Source: Gnetum montanum (lineage: Eukaryota; Streptophyta; Gnetopsida; Gnetales; Gnetaceae). From it: a stretch of 64,000 nt of DNA. Of this stretch, positions 1-10,780 are shown piece by piece. The notes beneath the pieces were generated by a model. The model worked only from the letters and a program-made list of their open reading frames with translations. It made no database searches and had not been told where the DNA came from. A program made the translations under genes and the position numbers. Where the stretch lies: the NCBI GenBank assembly GCA_015680685.1, contig MNCI01002294.1:251666-315665 (forward strand), written 5' to 3'. Positions within the stretch are counted from its first letter, which is position 1; each line of letters opens with the position of its first letter.

Positions 1-899
1 TATTTTCTTTTTGGTAAACTCTTGCGGTTAAGACTTTAAATCTTGTTCCAAATGACATTCTTGGAGCCTACGGACTCTTTCTATGTGGGTTTGTCAGGGA
101 ATTAAGGGCATGAGCCTGCTTTGGGGAGGACCCACTAACATTCCTATTTGGAGCATTAGTTAAATTCTTTCCCTTAACATTTTGCAATTAATTTTATTTT
201 GTTCATTTCCATCTTAACATCCATTTCATCGATGCTATTGTTGTCCCTTTTTATCTATCTTTCTTACTCCTTTCCTTTCTCCATTCTAACGCTACCAGAG
301 GTTCGCGATTAGTCATGGGGGTATAGGGCCCAATTTTTTCGATTTTCTCCTAGCCCCGAATTTTTTGATTTTCTTCCTAACCCCTACACCTTCGGTAGTC
401 ATCATTAATACATCCCCAGATCCACAATTAGCCATAACACAACCTAGCCAATGGACCTGCACCAAAGTAAGGTATTAATTATATGATGATTCATTTACCC
501 TTGCTAATATATGATTGTGTTGTGTGTGCAAATGGTAATCATACAACAATGGATAGGATCTGGAGCAAACACTTGGAATGGAGCTGTGCTAGAAGCAGCT
601 ATGCAAGGAGCAAGATTGATGGTGCACTTACCGATGGACAATGGAAAGCGCAATCTTGGCATTGGCAGCAGCAACACTTCTTTCTCTCTCTCTCTCTCTT
701 TCTCAGCTACCAACTAAGGCTTGATGTCATTGTAAGAAGGTGTTCACCCTTGTTGTTATGAACACCAGTTTTGTCAAGTCTTGTAATGATGATCCGTTCA
801 CATGTCATCCCATTAGTTCCATTCCCCTCAATAATTCCATACCTTCCTGATATTCTTGTAAGGAACTCAAGGATGAGTTTTCATTCAGTCATGGGGGTA
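1..899 (+). mobile_element. Athila-family element Z, 3' internal end
   Basis: This is the last part of an LTR retrotransposon whose body lies left of the window. It is homologous, in reverse orientation, to 10768-11640 (element C), including the tract around 107-170 with the words GAGCCTGCTTTGGGGAGGA. Around 510-540 it resembles the ORF3 start region of D and F, but the base before the ATG is A rather than G, so the splice acceptor seen in those copies is absent. Small open frames at 483-761 are not convincing genes: they are interrupted and contain a CT microsatellite near 680-705. The segment ends in a conserved stretch and a purine tract directly before the LTR at 900. Confidence 0.8.
887..899 (+). 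promoter_or_regulatory. polypurine tract of element Z
   Basis: The sequence AGTCATGGGGGTA lies immediately before the LTR start. The same tract, with the same upstream GATGAGTTTTCATTCAG, precedes the 3' LTRs of D (36382) and F (60176) and, on the minus strand, of C (10767). It is the expected primer site for plus-strand DNA synthesis. Confidence 0.85.
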
Positions 900-1977
900 T
901 GATAAGACACGATTCGTATGAGCTGCGATATCGCTTACGCGATATCATGGCCATCGCAATATTGCGTATGTGATATCACGACCATTGCGATATCGCGTCG
1001 TCCCCTGCGATATTGCATACGTGATATCGTGGTCCATCTCCATATCTATAAATAAGAGGTGGCTCTCCCTTGTTTTCCAATCCTGAGTTAGAAGTAGGGA
1101 AACTCTAGTAGTTTGATCACTCCAGAGATAGAATATTTTCCATATGCCCGCAGTAGGAGTCCTAAAGTGAACAGATCTTTATTCGAGCAACATTGTACCT
1201 GAACACAAGTTGTGTATGGAAATAGAGACGAACTTCCTGGATAAACCTTGTAGTGCATGGAATAAGATTTTATTTATTGTTTTCTCTCTCACCCTTAAAC
1301 TCCTAGAATGCGATATGAGTACGACTTGATTACGAGCATCTAAGGATGTGTACGAATAGTCAAGGAATATGCTACTCATCGCAACGCGGTATGAGTATGA
1401 CTTGATTACGAGCATCTAGTGTGGCTACTTGGTAACCTAGTGGCATATTCAAGATCTGCGCTTGGTAATCCCAGTGGTAGTCATGCATGAAGATGTGTAC
1501 AGTTAGTCAAGGAATCAGCTGCTCATCGCACTTAGGCTAGATTAGCTTTCTCAACCCTTTCCTCCTAGTTAAGTGCCTCAGTATGACCACTTCAAGCATG
1601 TGCGTTACGCACGGTGATCCCAGCAATGATTAGCGTTTGGTAGACGCAGTTGCATCGGTTCAGGGTGTGTATAGTAAGTGGGAACGGATGCTAATGCTAG
1701 GTTAATTTAGACTTAGTCATTAGTTAGAGTTAGTTAGTTTCTCAACCCTTCCCCTTGATAGCATAGGAGAAAAACATAAAAGACCATAAAAATCATATAC
1801 CTCGGACTTACTTAACCATACACTGTGACAACTACAAGTAAGTCTAGGAAGACAACGAATGATTAACCCCGAGTGTTCCATGGGGCGTGTAGGCACTTAG
1901 TCTACAAAGTTCGACCGGATCGTGCGTGCTACGCTCGTTTCGTATGGTTGAGTGTAGGGGTACCTCATCACTCATCA
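900..1977 (+). repeat. 3' LTR of Athila-family element Z
   Basis: The LTR starts TGATAAG after the polypurine tract and ends CTCATCA at 1977, about 1.08 kb. The first 130 bases carry several GATATC-centred palindromes, followed by a TATA box (CTATAAATAAGAGG, near 1046). The middle and end are homologous to the LTRs of C, D, A and F. What follows is chromovirus sequence and not a primer-binding site, so this is the outer 3' LTR and Z sits inside the chromovirus-like remnant. Confidence 0.88.
935..1060 (+). promoter_or_regulatory. U3 promoter with GATATC palindrome cluster
   Basis: At least four near-palindromic words of the type GCGATATCGC or GTGATATCAC occur in about 100 bases, ending about 20 bases upstream of CTATAAATAAGAGG. 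The same arrangement occurs in the U3 of C and F and, in decayed form, of A. The palindromes are a plausible protein-binding array; which factor binds is unknown. Confidence 0.6.
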
Positions 1978-4315
1978 GTTGTGAAATGTGATGTACTTCC
2001 AATTGATTATGCTAATGTAATTCTTGGTAGACATTAGAATTTAGAAAATGGTGCTTAGTTTGATAGAGCAAGAAATGTGTGAAGTGTAGCTAAACCTGAT
2101 GGAATCCATGAGTTGATTTCTATGATGGTTGAAAAAGGGAGGTAGCAAAGCTTACTTAATGCTTTCTTAATCCTTCTAGGAAAGAAAGAATATATTAAGA
2201 AACATGATGAAACCAATTTTTGTTTTTTTGTTGTGACAACAGTTATTACTAACCATGATGATATGCATATAAAACTTCTTATAAGTGTGCTAGGATTGAA
2301 GGAGAAAATTTTTAGGTTATTTAAGGGGGAATTGGATTGATTACCATTAATGAGGAATGTATAACATTAGATTAATTTCATCTCTAGTGCTACCATTCCA
2401 AATGAGAGAGCTTATGGGATGGCACCAAATCAATAGGTTGAATTACAAAGGTAAGTAGAGAAGTTACTTACAAATGAATTTGTGAGAGAATCCATTTTAC
2501 CTTGTGCAGTTCCAATAACACTAATGCCAAAGAAGGAGAGCGATGAATGGAGGATGTACATTGATTCTAGAATAGTGAATAGGATAATAGTGAGGTATAG
2601 GTTTCCTATTTTAATGATGGATCATATCCTTGATGTTCTTACCAACCCTAAAAGTTTTAGTAAAACTAATTTGATGAGTGGTTACCAATAATAGAATCAA
2701 GCCTAGTGATGAGTGAAAGATAGCTTTCAAAACACTAGATGGATTCTTTGAATGGTTGGTGATGCCATTTGGGCTCATGAATGCATTTGCTACATTCATG
2801 AGATTGATGCATGATGTATTGAAGGACTTAATTGGTAAGTACTATATTGTCATTTTTGATGATATTTTGATGGATGACTCTCATGAGGAAGAACACTTCG
2901 ATTACATAAGGATTTTGTGTCTTAAGTTGGAAGAGGCATAACTAGTAATCAATGTGAAGAAAAGTCATTTCTTCAAGAGGGAAATCACATATTTAGGGCA
3001 TGTGGTTTCTAAAAATCATATTTGGCTAAAAGCTACCAAGGTGATGACTATTAGTGATTGGCCAACCCCTAAGAATGTAGGGGAGGTAAGATCATTTATT
3101 GATTTAGCATATTTTTATAGATGATTCATATAAAATTTTAATGGTATTTCATGTTGTATGTTTGCCTTGTTGAAAAAATAAAGATTTCAAGAGGGATAAT
3201 GAAACCCAAGGGAGCTTTAACTTGTTGAAAGCAAAGATTACTAGTGAATTAATGCTTGTAATTCTAGATTTTCAAAAGATTTTTTAGGTGGAGGTCAATG
3301 CAAGTGAATTTGTGATTAGTGGGGTACTTTCACAAGAAGGTAGACCTATTGCTTTCTCTTTTTTTTCAAAAAAGTTGAATGAGTCAAGGCAGAAATATAG
3401 CGTATATAAAGAGTTGTACGCTCTTCTTCAAGTAATCAAGCATTAGAGGCATTAATTGTTGTCCAAGAAGTTCCCTTAATGATGAACCATCAAGCAATTC
3501 AATTTCTAAACTTACAAAAAAAGTTGAATGCAAAGCACATGCAGTGGGTTGCATAGTTATAGGAGTTCAATTTTGTGTTGAAGAACAAAAGTAGGAAAGT
3601 CAATGTGATGAATGATGCATTATCCAAGATGCATTTGATGAATTTCAATGTACCTCATGTGAAAGATATGGGTGATTTTTCTTCTTTCTATGAGCATGAT
3701 ATTGATTTTTGACAAGTTTTTAGAAGCCTCAAAGAACTATTAATAGGTAGGATGTACTAGTGGAGGGACTATCATATTCAAGATGAACTATCATTTATGA
3801 ATGAAAAGGTATATGTTTCTAATTATGATTTTAGGAAAAATATTCATTTGAAAAGCATTGTAGTGGCATGGTAGGTCACATGGGTGGGGATAAAACATAT
3901 GGGTAGGTACTATTTTTTACTTGGTATGGCAAGAAAAGTTTCAAAATTTGTGAAGGAGTGTTTGACTTGTCAGAAGTTCAAAGGAGGTAAGGGAGTGAAT
4001 GGACACTATATGCCTTTGCCAATTCCCAAGGATCCATGTGAAAGTATGTCTATGGATTTTGTCAATAGTATTTCAAAAACCAAAAGTAAGAATAATACAA
4101 CTTTTGTTATTGTAGATAGGCTCTCCAAGATGGCACATCTTATTTTATGTAAGAAGGTGAGTGATGCTTCTCATGTGGAAATTTTATTTTTCCAGCATGT
4201 TGTGAAGTTGCATGGAATTCCTTTGAATATTGTAAATGATAGAGATTCCAAATTCACGAGTTACTTTTGGAGGTCATTGAAGAAGATAAATTATTTTATG
4301 GTTTTCCTTCCTTAA
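1978..4315 (+). pseudogene. Ty3/gypsy chromovirus-like pol remnant (RT to integrase)
   Basis: The remnant reads, with stops and frameshifts, through a protease-RT linker (2390-2480), RT (2480-3180: RESILPCAVP, WRMYIDSR, VMPFGLMNAFATFMRLM, then FDDIL in place of the usual YxDD), an RNase H stretch (3290-3640), and integrase (3850-4315). The integrase zinc-binding region includes KECLTCQKF and the core has VDRLSKMAHLI and HGIPLNIVNDRDSKF. These motifs fit a chromovirus and differ from the Athila and Tat pol genes elsewhere in the window. No chromodomain or LTR of its own is visible. The left side is cut by the Z LTR, the right side by Athila post-pol sequence. It is non-functional. Confidence 0.82.
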
Positions 4316-5940
4316 AAGAATCTACCATGTATCCTAATCCAGTTACTTCCTATTTAATCTTCTAAATTTTTACCTTAGACAATAGTTGTGGTGGTGTCAT
4401 ATTTTGTACTTAGACATGAAATAATCTTTTTACATTGTTCTTATATTTTTTTTTCAAATTTCTTATCATTTTAATACATTTTTTGATATCTTTCTATTCT
4501 TCCATATTTTCTTATTTCTTATCATGTCTTCATTCTTTAATATCTTTTAAATTCTTTATACAATTTTCTATTCTTACATATCCCTCATTATTTTTATAGT
4601 TTTACTATTTCTCATGTACATATTTTTGTTGCTCTTTCTAATAAAGTGCAAAGAAATAATCAAGATGTAGTCTAAACAAAATAAGAATTTTCCCTTATGT
4701 TATAAAATCATTGAAGGATTGATTTTATATATAGTAAGACCACATCATCCATCCATTCATTTCAAATAATAAGAATTCTTACCATGGACATAATGACATT
4801 CTTGTCATAATAAATATCAAATAAACTTGTGATCATTATGCTTGGATGGACATGTAAAGAACTAGGAGGAAATGAAAAGGGTATCACATTAAGGAGATTT
4901 GTGGATTCTTTAAAGCTACCACTATGAGTATTATTATGCTATTAAATTATATTATTTACTTGAGTTCTAACAAAAAATGAAAGTATGTTATGAAATAAGT
5001 TCTGCCTTATCATGTGACGAGAAAGACATGTTACCCATGCTTAAAGGCAGTCCTTTAGTAAGGTTAACATAGAAGTAACTTAATAAATACATTTCATAAA
5101 CATTTATGGGGATTCCATTCGAAAGATAAGTTACCCATGCTTGAATGTACTCCTTTGTTTAATGGCCAAGTATCCTTTACATAAACTACATAGTTAATAA
5201 ATTGCTTCCTTATACTTCAATGCCAAGTAATGATATTTCTTATAGTTGTGATAGCCTTATGGTTGTTAGTTTTGGGATGATATAATACAATGTAACTAGT
5301 AAGTAGTATGGACTTGATTTTGATCTTAAAAGAATAGGCTAATGATCATTTTAACTATGCATTACATAGAGAATTCATTATGCTTATGGTAAGATACCTT
5401 ACATAGATTTTTTTTAATCCTTGCTACTACCTTTCCATTTCACTATTATATATAATTATAATTTGATGATTTTATATAATATAGTGTTATTTTCTTATTT
5501 GGATAATACTACCATATATGTTTTGGAATATAGATATGATTTACATTCAACTCCTTGAATACCTACGAATACTTGTAGATATGATTATATAAGTGTAATA
5601 AGGATGCGAGCCTAATTTGGGGAGGATCCAGTTGTATAACTCTTGTGCTTCATACTTGATGACCAATTCCACAATATCTTGTACCTCTTAGATAATTTAG
5701 CAATAATTATTATTCCCATACATATTCATACTCACTCATAAATTAATAATTCTAATCAAATCATCTCCTAAACTTAGTTAACTTACCTCGCCCAAACTCC
5801 TTCTTTAACTGAATTTTGATATCAAATTCTCATATTCTAAGCATCATCTATGATCAGGAACCCTTTGGATCATCTTTGCACCTTCCAAACTACCCATTCC
5901 ATCAATATTTTCCATCAAAGTTCATGAAAATTTTTAAAAT
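4316..5940 (+). mobile_element. Athila copy A: non-coding post-pol region
   Basis: No gene is visible. The T-rich start (4430-4640) resembles the T-rich tract that follows integrase in D (31990-32160). Around 4850-4930 (AAGAACTAGGAGGAAATG, GGTATCACATTAAGG) it matches F near 57465-57540, and 5600-5640 carries the GGGGAGGATCCA motif found in Z, C, D and F. I therefore assign it to the 3' half of an Athila-family element whose 5' half is missing. Confidence 0.6.
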
Positions 5941-6025
5941 GATATCATAGATATGATATATGAGGCGCTACAATATTGCATCAATGATGTGACATCTACA
6001 ATATTACTATAATAAAAATCTATAC
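5941..6025 (+). promoter_or_regulatory. putative internal promoter upstream of ORF3 (copy A)
   Basis: GATATCATAGATATGATAT, GACATCTACAATATT and a TATA-like word CTATACATATG lie within 85 bases. The A LTR itself (9675-9765) carries the related words ATCTACAATATTG, GATATCATAG and CATAGATATGATG before its TATA box. The block lies about 640 bases before the ORF3 ATG at 6661, in the same relative place as the blocks in D and F. Promoter activity is inferred. Confidence 0.45.
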
Positions 6026-6189
6026 ATATGCACATATCGTTAGAAATTTTTTTTCATTTCATCATTTCATGTAAGGAGAGTTCATGTTATTTTTCTATCT
6101 AAAAACCTTTAGAGCTCCATATCCTCCTCATCGTACATTTGATTTGAGCCATTCTTGTTTTTTTCCCTCATAGAATGGTCATTCTAGTT

Positions 6190-6660
6190 GTAGGGAAGAA
6201 TGTTACGCATAGTTTTTACGAATTATGCTAAATTTATCTAATGTTTAGAAGAATAATTAAGGGTAAGAACCATAAGAAATAATAATATTCTGATCTAACA
6301 TAAGCCAACAAACTTAATGATTCTTTCAAATTATCCATTTGGATACATTTTAAGAAAATAAATAGAAGATAGTGATAGATCATCAAGTTAAAATTGTTTT
6401 TAATCAATTGTTAAATTTTTCAATTAATTATTTTTTTAAACAAGGATTTTTTTCTGAATTAACAAATCTTGTAACTCTACAATCCAAATAAAAAATAAAA
6501 AATAATTATATCCAATACTTCTGATCTAAACCCAAAAATTGATGAAAGGTCATGAACTATTAGGAATCTCTTTGGAATTTTTAGGAAATATTAAATTTTA
6601 GGAACTATTAGAAATTTTTCTAGAATTTTTGGGTGATCTTAAATTTTCTTATGATTGTAG
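6190..6660 (+). other. putative intron preceding ORF3 (copy A)
   Basis: The right end, TGATTGTAG at 6652-6660, is a splice-acceptor-like site that touches the ORF3 ATG at 6661, exactly as in D and F. The left end (TTGTAGGGA, GT at 6190-6191) aligns with the much better donor of D at 33760. In this copy the donor is degraded. The interval is AT-rich and has no open frame of note. Confidence 0.4.
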
Positions 6661-9428
6661 ATGCTTCCAAAGAGAATACTCAAAATTGAGGGGCCATGAA
6701 AACCATGGGAAAAGAGGCCCAAAGGAAAAAAAAGAGAATGAGGTGCAGATTAAACTCCTCATACAGAGCAAGAGGTACAATCATACTTAATCCATAAACT
6801 CACACCTACAATAGGACAATCTATACAAGAATAAGTTAATACACCACCAACTCTAGAACAAGGACAATGCCTCACACTCTCCAATGAGAGCTTATAGGCC
6901 ATCTAGGAAAAGTCTATCATGTCCACTATAATAGTGGATTTTAACTTTGGACCATTCATGGAGTTCACACCTGCATAGATTCATGAACAACTCTAAGCCT
7001 CACCACTTTGGCCAACCATCTCAAGCAATAGTGAATGATATTTAGGAGAAGTCCATCAATTTTTTCAAAATAAACAAGATGATGCCATAGTGAAGATTGA
7101 GGGAGTGACAGTGTCATATTTAATAGAAGCAATTGCAAGGGCACTAAATATACCAAATGTCAGGGCCAACATCACTCAAATATCCACAAGGTCAAACACA
7201 AAGGTAAGGAATTTATGGTTGCAAAGGGCATATGAAACTACAGAAAAAGAATATAGTGGATTATCCACTACAAAGAAATTTTACTTCAATATTGGAATAT
7301 ACCATATCTTTCCCAAAAAAACGCGCAAAACTTAATAGAATTTCCACATATATTGCTAGAGGAAGTGCTATCTCAATGGATAAATTCCAAGTCAACATTG
7401 CCCATCTATTATTTTTGGAAATCTAGAGAATATTCAAAGAGAAGAGGATAGGGAAACCCACTCTTTGATTCCATTATCTTATTAGGAAGTTATGTAGACA
7501 AGATAGAATTTTGGGCTATACTAATGATATTCTTCAAAAATCCCAAAATGCTTCATACATAGAAATCTCAAAACTAGTGCTACCCAAGAAAGATCAAGTA
7601 GAGAAACTAGCATGAACTAAGGCTATAATTGGGTCAACACTAGTGGCTAATATTCCAACTATAGGCATAAAATATGCAAGAATCGGTGGGTCAATCCTAC
7701 CTACAAAGCAAGTAGGAAAGAGTGCTCCACCAACACAACAAGACATCAAACCTTTCATAAGCTATGTACAATAAATAGTAGAATCAATCAATTGGGATAG
7801 AAAGGAAGTTTCAAGTATGTATAGAGTAAAGGAAAATCCAAGAAAACTTGTAGTATCCATAGGACCTACCAATGGTTAAATATCTTTGCAGGTAAGAGAA
7901 GATAATGATTGGATGCAACAAATTTTAGGGAACATTACATCATTCTAGGTGATGTTGAAAACTAGAAAAGGAACCACTATTGTGTTTATGCAATATCAAG
8001 ATGTAATTGGACCATTAAAATTCATAACATATCACATTGCATATTATTCAATATCCTTGGTATGCCATTAGCAGATATTTTCTAGAGCTAAAGATGTAAA
8101 AACATTGGCTAGAACATCAAGAAAAGAAATAATATCCCCTACTAAACATGAAGAGGCCTTAGAAAGACTATTGTAAATAGGATAAGTTATGCAAAATCTT
8201 TTTGATATTCCCAATGATATCACTACAATGTAATTGGAATTAATATCTACAAAAGAAAAGCTAGTCATGGTAGAAACTAGGATGTAACACATAGAGAGTG
8301 AAGTGTAGAGACTACAAGAGGAACTAGTTGCATTGAGAACTAAAAGACAAGACCTTACATGACACATTACATGAGATCATTTAGTATAATTTAGAGATGA
8401 ATAAATTGGTCAAATAATAACCAAGAAAAAATAAATGATGATGGAAAAAGAAAAAGCATTGTGGAATGCCTCAATAGTAGATGCTTAGATGTATGTCCAT
8501 GCTAAGGCAACCACTATACTAATGGAAGAAAATAAAAGAGATGCTGCAAAGAATTTGAGATTAATAGGCATTTAGAAGCAAAGGAACATACTTGAAGAAA
8601 GTATCCATTAGCTAAGAGAGCAATTCACCAAAGTTAACCTAGACATGAGAAAATTATCCCATGAAAAAAAAACCCTATCAATGGAAGTACATGTAGTTCA
8701 ATAAATTTCAATCATTGAAATCAGCATGTGAAAAAACAAGGCCAAGAAACACGAAAAGCTCAAAGAACATTCCAAAAATCAAGTTGGCATGTACAAAAAA
8801 ATCAATGAGAAGAAGATCCAGATGGCTAAAGCTAAGATTAATTCTATTACATAGCAAACATATGATTAGAAATCCATCCTAGATAGTCTTGCCCATGTTC
8901 ATCAAGAAATCTAAAATAAAAATACATATAGAATATTTAAAGTAGTACATGGGATTAGCCATGTTGACAATAGGCAGGCTAAGGAATAAATTAGGGTAGC
9001 AACTAGCTACAATATATTCTATATATAAGAAAGAGTTTGTAGATACAAAAGATGCATAGCAACAACTTTACATTACAAACTTTGAGTTTCAATTAGGCAA
9101 ATCCAACTACCAAGACCAAAAAGATATTATAGCAAATCTAGCTAGGAGAATGACTACTTACCAAGAACTGTAGAAGATGACTAGAGCTTTTAAGGTAGAA
9201 AGAAAATAATTTGCAACATGGTACATAAATGTTAACAAAATGTTTCTACAATTATCATATCCCTCAAAAGTACCAACAACTTAAAAAAAATTTGAATTAA
9301 CATGAATAATGCATGATTCTAAAACTAAAGAAGAGAAGCTGAGAGCATTATTGAATAGGTACTAATTCCAGAATCTTAATGGAAAAGAAAAAATACCAAT
9401 GGAGGAGCCACCACCACTAGGAATGTAA
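6661..9428 (+). pseudogene. Athila post-pol ORF3 (copy A), broken
   Basis: This is the third ORF of the Athila family, placed between pol and the 3' LTR where Athila elements carry their so-called env-like gene; its function is unknown. The start is the ATG right after the conserved acceptor. The N-terminal half holds FNFGPFMEFTPA-like sequence (6935-6975) and the family core KFYFNIGIYHIFPKK (7276-7320), followed by RISTYIARGSAIS (7338-7376). The second half (7800-9400) is rich in K, E, Q and repeated hydrophobic positions and would form long coiled coils. The end, MEEPPPLGM and stop at 9426, matches the C termini in F and D. Several stops and frameshifts make it non-functional. At about 2.77 kb it is the longest copy here; F lacks the coiled-coil half. 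Confidence 0.65.
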
Positions 9429-9649
9429 GGACACTACATCAAGTTTTTTTTTTTTTTTTTATCATTTGTCAATCATGCATTACATGATAATTTTGTAACA
9501 CCGCTTGAGCAAAGATGTGACATTCATAGTAGAGTTAGTCATGTATATATGTCATGATGTCAAGTTCATGCAATCCCATAAGTTTATAATGAACTCTATC
9601 TTCCTTTTGTATGAAATCAAGGATAAGTTTTCAATTAGTAGTGAGGGTA
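9429..9649 (+). other. ORF3 3' untranslated part and purine tract (copy A)
   Basis: A poly-T run lies at 9445-9460. The region ends with a decayed version of the family tract (GGATAAGTTTTCAATTAG, then AGTGAGGGTA at 9640-9649) directly before the LTR. Confidence 0.6.
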
Positions 9650-10148
9650 TGATGAAATACTTTTTATTATAGACTATGATACCATATCTACAATATTGTA
9701 GATACGATATCATAGCTCAACATACCTTGTCATAGATATGATGTAATGGGTCATGGATATGCCTATAAATATGAGTCCACTATCATGTCAAAAAGAAGTT
9801 TTTGTCCAATACTTAGTGAAATTATTGCAATTTGTTTTCTTGAAGTTAGAGTTAGTTGTGAATGTCTGTAGTGTGGTAAATTACAATTGTACGATGTCTT
9901 TGTTCAAGTAGATTGTTCCTGGACATAATTCATAAATAGTAATAAAGATTAAGATTATTCTTTATCATTCCAGCATCTCACATAGAATAAATTTACTTTT
10001 CCATGTTATTTACTTTTACTATGTCATTTACATTTCCTATGTCATTTACTACTCTAATGTTCATTAGTAAGGTGGAATGAGTATGAATGGTTTTGAGCAT
10101 AAGTGTAATTGCTTGGTAACCTAATAGTAACTTTTCTTGATTCATGAA
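9650..10148 (+). repeat. 3' LTR of Athila copy A, left part
   Basis: It starts TGATGAAAT after the purine tract, has decayed GATATC palindromes and a TATA box (CCTATAAATATGAG, near 9760), and stops in mid-LTR at the insertion point of element C. The remainder resumes at 16938. Joined length is about 876 bases, close to the 870 and 880 of D. Confidence 0.85.
10144..10148. repeat. target-site duplication of element C, left copy
   Basis: ATGAA directly abuts the end of the C LTR; the same five bases follow the other end at 16933-16937. Together they fix both ends of the insertion. Confidence 0.9.
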
Positions 10149-10767
10149 TGATGAGTGGCAAGGTACCCCTACACTCAACCATACGAATACGAGCATAACA
10201 CATGCGATCTGGTCGAACTCTGCAGACTAAGTGCCTACACACCTCATGGGACACTTAAGGTTAATTATTCGTTGTCTTCCCAGACTTACTTGTATTTGTC
10301 ACAGTGTATGGTTAAGTAAGTCTGAGGTATATGATTTTTANNNNNNNNNNNNNNNNNNNNNNNNNNNNNNNNNNNNNNNNNNNNNNNNNNNNNNNNNNNN
10401 NNNNNNNNNNNNNNNNNNNNNNNNNNNAGTAAATAACAATAAATAAAAGTCCTATTTAGCCTATTCCATGGACTGCAAGGTTTATCCAAGAAGTTCATCT
10501 TTATTGTCGTACACAAACTTGTGTTCAGGTACAATGTTTGCTCGAATAAAGATCCGTTTACTTTGGAGTTCCTATTGCGGGCACATGGAAAATATTCTAT
10601 CTCTAGAGAGATCAAACTACCAGAGTTTCACTACGGTCTAAGCCTAGGATGAGAAACAAGGGAGAGCCACCTCTTATTATCGATATGATGGCGGACTGCA
10701 ATATCGCTTACGTGATATCGCGGGGGATGCGATATTGCAGTGGACGCAATATCTCGGGGTCCCATCA
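10149..10767 (-). repeat. 3' LTR of element C
   Basis: Read on the minus strand it starts TGATGGG after the purine tract and ends CTCATCA at 10149. It contains the GATATC/GATATTGC palindrome cluster (10690-10755). An assembly gap (10341-10427) interrupts it, so its true length, by comparison with Z, may be up to about 1.08 kb. Confidence 0.88.
10341..10427. other. assembly gap (87 N)
   Basis: A run of N inside the C LTR. The homologous part of the Z LTR would supply the missing U5/R sequence. Open frames drawn across it are meaningless. Confidence 0.99.
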
Positions 10768-10780
10768 TACCCCCATGACT
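10768..10780 (-). promoter_or_regulatory. polypurine tract of element C
   Basis: On the minus strand this reads AGTCATGGGGGTA, identical to Z and D, and directly precedes the 3' LTR. Confidence 0.85.

Noticed and set aside
483-761. Open frames in the 3' end of Z (also 10903-11136 in C)
   Set aside because: They share sequence because the elements are homologous, but they run through CT microsatellites, differ in frame, and have no conserved protein feature. At best they are the remnant of the ORF3 start.
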